A stretch of 64,000 bases of DNA from Pseudomonas poae (GTDB lineage: Bacteria > Pseudomonadota > Gammaproteobacteria > Pseudomonadales > Pseudomonadaceae). The stretch spans positions 147,621 through 211,620 of the forward strand of contig NZ_JYLI01000011.1 in assembly GCF_001439785.1 (NCBI RefSeq), given 5' to 3'. Shown piece after piece: positions 59,166-64,000 of the stretch. Made by a program: the position numbers and the translations under genes. Numbering within the stretch: the first letter of the stretch is position 1; every line of letters starts with the position of its first letter. A model generated the notes under the pieces. The model searched no databases and was not told the DNA's origin. It was given only the letters and a program-made list of their open reading frames with translations.

Positions 59166-59303
59166 ACACACCCCAAGAGATAATAACGCATTAGAATTTC
59201 TTCATCATTAATCTAGCCAATTAAAATTAGTGCCCCCCCTAACCCGGCTATAGGTTGACTTTGATGTATAAATCGACTGGCGAGACTTGGCTATTCACGG
59301 AGC

Positions 59304-60086
59304 TCATTCCACGTAACGAAGCCACAGATAAGTCCGACCAGAGATCGCCTGTGCGACTGCAGAAATACGTGTCTGTAGGTCTTCATCGCTAGTGTTATAG
59401 AGCGCACAGAAATCTTTGGCTACGACGTTAGCAAGTGATGTATCAGGCGGTTCAGCACGAATGAAGCCGATGTAAGAAGCACCTACGCCCATCAACTCAT
59501 AGCCATGCGCTTCTGAAAAATGACGCGCAACGGCAAAGTTTTTCGCGGGATCCAGATCCGAAGTGAAATAGCCATTCGGAAAAGCCGCGAGTGCCTGGCA
59601 GGACTGCTGAACGGGTACCAGGAGCGCTGAAAGAGGCTGCTCTAGAAGAGAGATAGGGTTGTTCTGGTAACCGATCCACTCCTGGAGGGCCTGCTGATCT
59701 AGCGTCAAACCATGAGTGCAAGCATCCTCGAAAGACGTGGCTGCAACCAGGGTCATGAAATTGCGAAGACAGATTGCGAACTCCGCTTTCGTAGTCGGAT
59801 AGCCTATGTATTCACCATTCTCAAAGCACTCTGGAGGCAAGCCCGCTATGTCCTGCTCCGATGCATCGTCCATCCCTAAATTATTGCGCACATGTCCCGA
59901 GGTGTAGCGGGCTTGGTGCAGATCATCGAGCGAGAACAGGGGTTTAAAGCCTGGGTGCGCCTCAGCAATGTTACGACGAGCTTCGGTCAGATCGTCAAAG
60001 CTGGTAATCCCGCTCACGCCGTACTCATCGCATGTACCTACAGACGGATTATCACGCATGCCATTACCGCGAAATTCGATATCCAT
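59304..60086 (-). CDS. Hypothetical protein (260 aa)
   Basis: A soluble 260-aa protein that opens MDIEFRGNGMRDNPSVGTCD and includes FSLDDLHQARYTSGHVRNNL and DACTHGLTLDQQALQEWIGY. The last part (VAKDFCALYNTSDEDLQTRI) is helical. No membrane segment, signal peptide or known catalytic motif is seen. It could be a toxin immunity or defence accessory protein. Stands alone, convergent with nothing and 218 bases from the following gene. Confidence 0.6.
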   Translation of the reverse strand: MDIEFRGNGMRDNPSVGTCDEYGVSGITSFDDLTEARRNIAEAHPGFKPLFSLDDLHQARYTSGHVRNNLGMDDASEQDIAGLPPECFENGEYIGYPTTKAEFAICLRNFMTLVAATSFEDACTHGLTLDQQALQEWIGYQNNPISLLEQPLSALLVPVQQSCQALAAFPNGYFTSDLDPAKNFAVARHFSEAHGYELMGVGASYIGFIRAEPPDTSLANVVAKDFCALYNTSDEDLQTRISAVAQAISGRTYLWLRYVE

Positions 60087-60299
60087 AAACCGTGGCCCGC
60101 TCCATGTTGGTACTGAATTGAGTGAGTAATCCTAAGCATTCCAGGATCATCATTGAAGGTCTGCCGCCAAGCGACAATAAGTCTTCCTGCCACCACATAG
60201 TAGCGCGCTACGCTAACTTTGACGTTCGCACTTCGAGGTAATGTTGATGTCCGAAACTGGCCTACCATGCAATTTCTAATCGTCTCAGGGAAGAAACTG

Positions 60300-60535
60300 A
60301 TGACTACAGATTCGTTATGTCTAGTCTTTGTGCCGGCTCTGGCGGCAGTGCTGCAAGCCGCCGAGGATAAAAGGGCACGCCGCTTACTGAGGCTGAGGTT
60401 TGTGAAATCCGAGACAGATCCACCTGCGTCGCTTTACCATTCAGCGCGGCGCTGGCTATGGAAGAAGATCGTGGTTATCCAGACCTCATCGCTGAGGACT
60501 GCTGGAATGAATGGCAACGTCTACGCTCTCAGTGA
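60300..60535 (+). pseudogene. Small hypothetical gene with a frameshift
   Basis: The frame opens MTTDSLCLVFVPALAAVLQA and AEDK. The continuation TPLTEAEVCEIRDRSTCVAL and PFSAALAMEEDRGYPDLIAE, ending CWNEWQRLRSQ, is in another frame, because one base is missing in an A/G run near 60370. Restored, it would give a 78-aa helical protein. The next gene (SUKH) is 143 bases downstream, and the pair looks like an accessory gene and an immunity-type gene. Confidence 0.65.
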
Positions 60536-60677
60536 TTTGCGCCTGTACCAAAACAACGCAGTCTTCTGTGATCAGACAATCATCCGACTGTAAGCAACCG
60601 TTGCTCTCTTTCGGCCACGAGATGCTGGTAGCACACCGAGTGTACCTCCCTATCTGCCAAAAGTGAGTCATCCCCTT

Positions 60678-61082
60678 ATGAACGAAGGTTGGCAAAACGA
60701 CGACTATTTCATCATCTTCACGGAGGATGAGAGCTTAGCTGCCATGAAGGCCTACGGATTTGATCGTCATCTTCCGGGGTACACGCTATTGGGTCTAAGA
60801 GGATGGGACGACTTTATCGTCATCAACTCTTCCGGAGTAATGTTTACCATTCCGACGCTGCCACTCGATGCGTCCTATGCCGCGCCGTTTGCCCTTCCCC
60901 AGCAGATTTCCCTTGAGCCGGACGAGCGTTTCGCTGGCAAGATCAAGTGGTATAGGAAGCCCTTAGTCTTTGGCGGCGACCCAGCGGACAAAACAAATCT
61001 CGCATGGATCACTCACGAGCAACATGCTGAGCTTGTGATCTGGTGGAACGAACAGTACAGGAGCGCCAAAGCACAGAACTAG
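60678..61082 (+). CDS. SUKH-type (SMI1/KNR4-like) immunity-like protein
   Basis: A 134-aa protein. MNEGWQNDDYFIIFTEDESL and YGFDRHLPGYTLLGLRGWDD, then FIVINSSGVMFTIPTLPLD, fit the SMI1/KNR4 (SUKH) pattern in which a GW-type aromatic cluster lies in the middle. SUKH proteins neutralise polymorphic toxins or act in related conflicts. No toxin gene lies beside it. The ATG is chosen because the five residues before it have no ribosome binding site. Confidence 0.65.
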   Translation: MNEGWQNDDYFIIFTEDESLAAMKAYGFDRHLPGYTLLGLRGWDDFIVINSSGVMFTIPTLPLDASYAAPFALPQQISLEPDERFAGKIKWYRKPLVFGGDPADKTNLAWITHEQHAELVIWWNEQYRSAKAQN

Positions 61083-61184
61083 GACAATTATCCCATAAAG
61101 ACGAAATCGCAACACATCCTCACCTGGCGTACTGAGGTACTCACGACTAGCCTATACCCTGTTTTTTACCAGAGCTGATAGGTG

Positions 61185-61484
61185 CTATCGATGAGTGTCC
61201 GCCTCCTCAGCCGGATAAAACTCACCCTCCTTCCCCATCTTTATCAGCCGTTCGCGTACCATCAACTCAACGTTGGCCACTGCAGCTTGATCGTCAGGAT
61301 TAACCACTTTCACGCAAAGGCGTCGGACATTCTGATCGTGGGTGCCCTCGCTCATCATTTCGTGTGTGAAGACGTGTTCGCCACGCCATAGGCATAGCTG
61401 GATATGCGTCCCGCCCAACCATATCTCATTGATTGATCTAAGGTCGGTGGTAGCCAGTTGATCGACGGTGATTGTCTTATCCAT
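61185..61484 (-). CDS. Hypothetical protein (99 aa)
   Basis: A small soluble protein, unrecognised: MDKTITVDQLATTDLRSINE, IWLGGTHIQLCLWRGEHVF and then an acidic helix. AAGGTG stands 7 bases before the ATG. The reading frame extends further upstream but lacks a start signal there. The beta-rich first half suggests a small single-domain protein. Confidence 0.6.
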   Translation of the reverse strand: MDKTITVDQLATTDLRSINEIWLGGTHIQLCLWRGEHVFTHEMMSEGTHDQNVRRLCVKVVNPDDQAAVANVELMVRERLIKMGKEGEFYPAEEADTHR

Positions 61485-61539
61485 TGCGCTGCACCTTAAC
61501 CATGAGTAGATACAGGTAGACTTACCGGCATAGCGGGTC

Positions 61540-61630
61540 GTTCCACGCGTTGGCAGTTCAACCGGGCTAATGGTGGTTAAGCACGTCCCGGTCAGAACTG
61601 GGACAATTGACGATTGAAGGCGGACAATAC
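61540..61630. repeat. 90-bp dispersed repeat, copy B
   Basis: GTTCCACGCGTTGGCAGTTC at the left and GACGATTGAAGGCGGACAAT at the right correspond to copy A at 51808-51896. The pair frames about 9.6 kb that contain the rulB relic, helicase and nuclease genes. Confidence 0.65.
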
Positions 61631-61919
61631 GAGCCGACAAGGGCAATCACATTGCCGATCCTGCTGTTTCACACGCAAATGGCCGCGCCTAGATCAACCT
61701 TGATCTCCCCTCCTCCGGCCGATACTGCCTGCTCAACAGACGGCGTGCAGACTACGGGACGACCCCCAGCTATCGTCCCATTGCAGCACATCGCGATCAG
61801 CGGCAGTTGGCAAGAACCGGCTGTTGACTGACTTTGCGACCCGACATCACGATGTCGAACGGTGAGGCTGAATAACACTATTTCTTTTTTCAAACGGCCG
61901 AGTTGCCCGCTTGAAGTAA

Positions 61920-62219
61920 TCAGAGTTCTGGGCCGCTGAATTTTCCTGATGCAATACACTCTAGAAAAATTCTTTGTTCTGGTTTAAGAAGTTTGCGTGG
62001 CGTATAGCCGTGCTCATCAGGCTCCCTTAGCCACCTCGTCAAAGCTCGGCTCGCAGACTCCTTGACAGCTTGACGCTCTGCGTCAGTGAAATTATGTTCC
62101 ATCTCATGAGACATAGACTCAATTTCTTTTACTACCCAATCTTCGTCAAACCCTAAATCATCGCTTGAAAAATTCAGCGTCCAAAGATAGTTCAAAGCTA
62201 TGTCCGCGAGATTATTCAT
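61920..62219 (-). CDS. Hypothetical protein (99 aa)
   Basis: An acidic soluble protein: MNNLADIALNYLWTLNFSSD, EIESMSHEMEHNFTDAERQA and PRKLLKPEQRIFLECIASGK. The helix-rich pattern is convincing, but no family is known. It lacks a clear ribosome binding site. About 435 bases separate its stop from the 99-aa gene on the left. Confidence 0.5.
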   Translation of the reverse strand: MNNLADIALNYLWTLNFSSDDLGFDEDWVVKEIESMSHEMEHNFTDAERQAVKESASRALTRWLREPDEHGYTPRKLLKPEQRIFLECIASGKFSGPEL

Positions 62220-62542
62220 AAACGTTCCTAATGGTCTATTCAGGGGACAGTTTTGGCCGACCTGGATGAGCTAATCGAATAACTTTAAGCCACTGTATAG
62301 GTAGCCTCGCTGACTCGAACAAATGCGCAAAAAAATTCGCAGCTACATTACTCGATTCGCACGAAACGTGTCGATGGGAGAGGGTTGAAGGCTCGTCTCC
62401 AACACTTTCGTCATACGGTAGACTCTATTTCATCGTTGCTGACCGGCAATTACTTTTGGCCGACCTCTGCCGGATGCGAAGCGCTGCAATGGGTCGAAAG
62501 TGGTCGTCGACAGCTTTTCGTTGCTCACACCGCACAACGCTT
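62220..62542. other. Non-coding stretch with TTTTGGCCGA-type fragments
   Basis: About 320 bases between two minus-strand genes with no credible gene. It holds GTTTTGGCCGACCTGGATGA and ACTTTTGGCCGACCTCTGCC, both parts of a recurring Pseudomonas intergenic motif; a third (TCGGCCAAAAGC) lies at 63.04 kb and a fourth (CAGCTTTTGGCCG) at 63.62 kb. Confidence 0.4.
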
Positions 62543-62911
62543 TCACAAGAAATCACTAACCTGGAACGGTTTATCAATCGCGAAAATCGATTCATAGACC
62601 GCGTCGTCAAGTTCATTACGGGCAAGGAACACGCTAGCACTATATGCGCGGGCCTTGCAAAACCAAGCAAAAGATCCGTCGTCGTCGCGCTCCAGCAGAT
62701 AGAAGTATTGTTCCTCCATTTGAGCGCATATAGTCTCAAGTCGGGCCCGACCTCCACACGACAACAGTTCAGCGACCTCGTTAGAGTCACCCCCTACTTC
62801 ATCAACCGCCCAGAGAACTATACAATTAGCCACCCGCGTTTTCTCGTCTGGTTCTAGAGCATCGAAAGCACGGTGTACGTCAGGATAGCTTGACACCAAG
62901 CGGTCAGTCAT
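62543..62911 (-). CDS. Hypothetical protein (122 aa)
   Basis: A soluble acidic protein: MTDRLVSSYPDVHRAFDALE, NCIVLWAVDEVGGDSNEVAE and AVYESIFAIDKPFQVSDFL. GAGGA is about 12 bases before the ATG. The family is unknown. A 133-codon frame on the opposite strand overlaps it and is rejected, because this frame has the better composition. Confidence 0.55.
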   Translation of the reverse strand: MTDRLVSSYPDVHRAFDALEPDEKTRVANCIVLWAVDEVGGDSNEVAELLSCGGRARLETICAQMEEQYFYLLERDDDGSFAWFCKARAYSASVFLARNELDDAVYESIFAIDKPFQVSDFL

Positions 62912-63109
62912 GGGGCTTAAATCCTCAGAGCGAGCTTGCCGATGACACCTGAATTGCCACCTAAAAGAACGCCGTAGTACGTCGGTGAAACTTCGTTGAA
63001 ATCTCTTCAGGTCGAAAGCAACGTCTCGCTACTGGCTGCAATCGGCCAAAAGCGGAATTCGATCCACTACCGTCCAGCACAAAAGCGAAAACCTCTCGTT
63101 CTGTGAAAG

Positions 63110-63496
63110 CTAGCCTGCAAGGGTACGCATTATTTCCTCGACCACCGGCTTCGTGTATTTCTCACTGGTGTCAGTCTCCGGTGGGTCGTTACTGCGGAAC
63201 CATTCACCTTGATCGAATGCTTGGTAAAGCGAGAAAGCGGGCTGAGGCATGTCGTTAGTCATGCCTAATTCAACCACGGCATTTATGATCCCGTTCATAA
63301 CGCCGTCGCAATAGTCATAGAGCAGAGATCCTTGTAGATAGCCTTCCGCAACCGCGACGGACAGTTCGTTCAGCACATCATGCAGTGCAACGTCGAACCT
63401 TTCGCAAATGGGAACAAGATCACTCAGCGTCAAACCGTCTGATTCCGCTTTCACCGACAGTTCCTTGAGTTCGATCTTCGGCAAGACCATGATCAT
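63110..63496 (-). CDS. Hypothetical protein (128 aa)
   Basis: A soluble helical protein: MIMVLPKIELKELSVKAESD, DLVPICERFDVALHDVLNEL and GYLQGSLLYDYCDGVMNGII. GAAGAGG stands before the ATG. No family is recognised. It is one of three small minus-strand genes near the right end that look like accessory proteins. Confidence 0.55.
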   Translation of the reverse strand: MIMVLPKIELKELSVKAESDGLTLSDLVPICERFDVALHDVLNELSVAVAEGYLQGSLLYDYCDGVMNGIINAVVELGMTNDMPQPAFSLYQAFDQGEWFRSNDPPETDTSEKYTKPVVEEIMRTLAG

Positions 63497-63909
63497 GAGC
63501 CTCTTCCCCGGTTAAGTGCGAAGGTAGCGCTTACAGATTGGCCGCACAGCGCTGCCACAGGTCAATTCCATGCTGCAATACGGGTTCATCGTCGGTCAAC
63601 TTCAGCAACACGCAATGTCAGCTTTTGGCCGTTTTCTGCCTGAGGTGATTGGCTGAAACGGCCAGAGCCGGTCGACATGCGCTGGCTTTTTTGCCGCATT
63701 CTGGCTCTGGTGTAAGCCAGATTAGCGTAGCTATTGCCCTTACCTTTCACCTATCGAAGGCAAGAAATCTGGTCATTGCTATCTAAGTAATACATCCCTT
63801 CTAGGAACCAACCATCGGCGTGAGCCCGAGCAACGATTCTGAACGAGCCCCATGAAAGACAGGACACCGTTTCCCCCTTACGATAAGGGATAGGCAAACG
63901 GTTATGTTT
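63497..63909. other. Region between a hypothetical gene and an insertion sequence
   Basis: About 410 bases. A minus-strand open stretch ending GWFLEGMYYLDSNDQISCLR (stop at 63751) looks like the C-terminal end of a protein whose 5' part would be on the insertion-sequence side; it may be a gene broken by that element. CCCTTACGATAAGGG is a short hairpin before the transposase gene. The left end of the element was not identified. Confidence 0.35.
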
Positions 63910-64000
63910 ATGACTAATAGCAACGACAAGAGTGGGGAGCTTTTGGGCCAGGAGCGGCGGCGCCGCTGGAGCCCGGAGCAAAAACTGGCCATGGTTCGCG
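63910..64000 (+). CDS. Insertion-sequence OrfA (IS3/IS2-like or IS66-type transposase, N-terminus only)
   Basis: The frame opens MTNSNDKSGELLGQERRRRW and continues SPEQKLAMVR before the window ends. RRRRWSPEQKLAMVR is the N-terminal HTH opening of OrfA (TnpA) of IS2-like IS3 elements and IS66-type elements. The rest is outside the window, so the family cannot be settled. It suggests that an insertion sequence bounds the island on the right. Confidence 0.6.
   Translation, partial: MTNSNDKSGELLGQERRRRWSPEQKLAMVR

Noticed and set aside
62456..62857. A 133-codon plus-strand frame
   Set aside because: It lies antisense to the better-supported minus-strand gene at 62543-62911 and has a random composition.
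1..64000. CRISPR array, rRNA operon or complete tRNA gene
   Set aside because: No regularly spaced direct repeats, no rRNA sequence and only a partial tRNA 3' end were found on reading the window.

Overview
The window comes from a Pseudomonas chromosome, most likely of the fluorescens group. The evidence is a Pseudomonas-type xylose locus (xylR, xylA, xylFGH), large-domain chemoreceptors, a GH68 levansucrase, mmsA, an IbpA-type small heat-shock protein, MvaT-family nucleoid proteins and the GTGGGAG...CTCCCAC REP/REPIN hairpins common between fluorescent-pseudomonad genes.

Left part (1 to about 17.35 kb) is ordinary high-GC, densely coding chromosome. It holds xylose uptake and isomerisation under a divergent XylR, an orphan sugar-binding protein in an operon with a chemoreceptor, levansucrase with a LexA-like palindrome upstream, mmsA with a divergent LysR regulator, small regulators, Hsp20 with a sigma-32-like promoter, and an HBM-type chemoreceptor with a sigma-28-like promoter.

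At about 17.36 kb a tRNA-3'-end-like sequence, an inverted repeat and then a small tyrosine recombinase mark the start of an accessory island that runs to the right edge. It is visibly AT-richer, patchy in gene direction, full of small unknown genes, relics and dispersed repeats. An insertion-sequence OrfA begins at the right edge.

The island is a defence-type island. Main modules: (1) 25.5-29.7 kb, a CHAT (caspase-like) peptidase divergent from a membrane protein, a 41-aa proline-rich peptide, a PtuA-like ATPase and a PtuB-like HNH nuclease; the peptidase and the ATPase share a homologous N-terminal coiled-coil domain, which suggests one composite, possibly undescribed Septu-like system. (2) 33.5-36.8 kb, an ABC-three-component-type operon (two-TM protein, C-terminal-domain protein, middle component, SMC-like ATPase). 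(3) 38.0-39.7 kb, an XRE-ImmA/IrrE regulator-protease coupled to a PIN-like nuclease, with a second ImmA/IrrE gene beyond. (4) 49.6-51.7 kb, an SMC/RloC-like ATPase whose P-loop glycine codon is an in-frame TGA. (5) 52.3-58.1 kb, a PD-(D/E)XK-like protein, a UvrD-like helicase, a DUF6602 nuclease-like gene and an HTH/coiled-coil protein. Single SLATT, SUKH (SMI1/KNR4), DUF262, HEPN-like and MauJ-like genes are scattered between them.

Signs of repeated insertion and decay include a rulB/umuC 3' relic, an endonuclease I C-terminal relic, two broken MvaT/DUF2256-type genes, a decayed paralogue at 46.0 kb, a three-copy intergenic repeat (22.4, 41.8, 44.6 kb) and a two-copy 90-bp repeat (51.8 and 61.5 kb). 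Functions of island genes are inferred from motifs read by eye; no database search was run.
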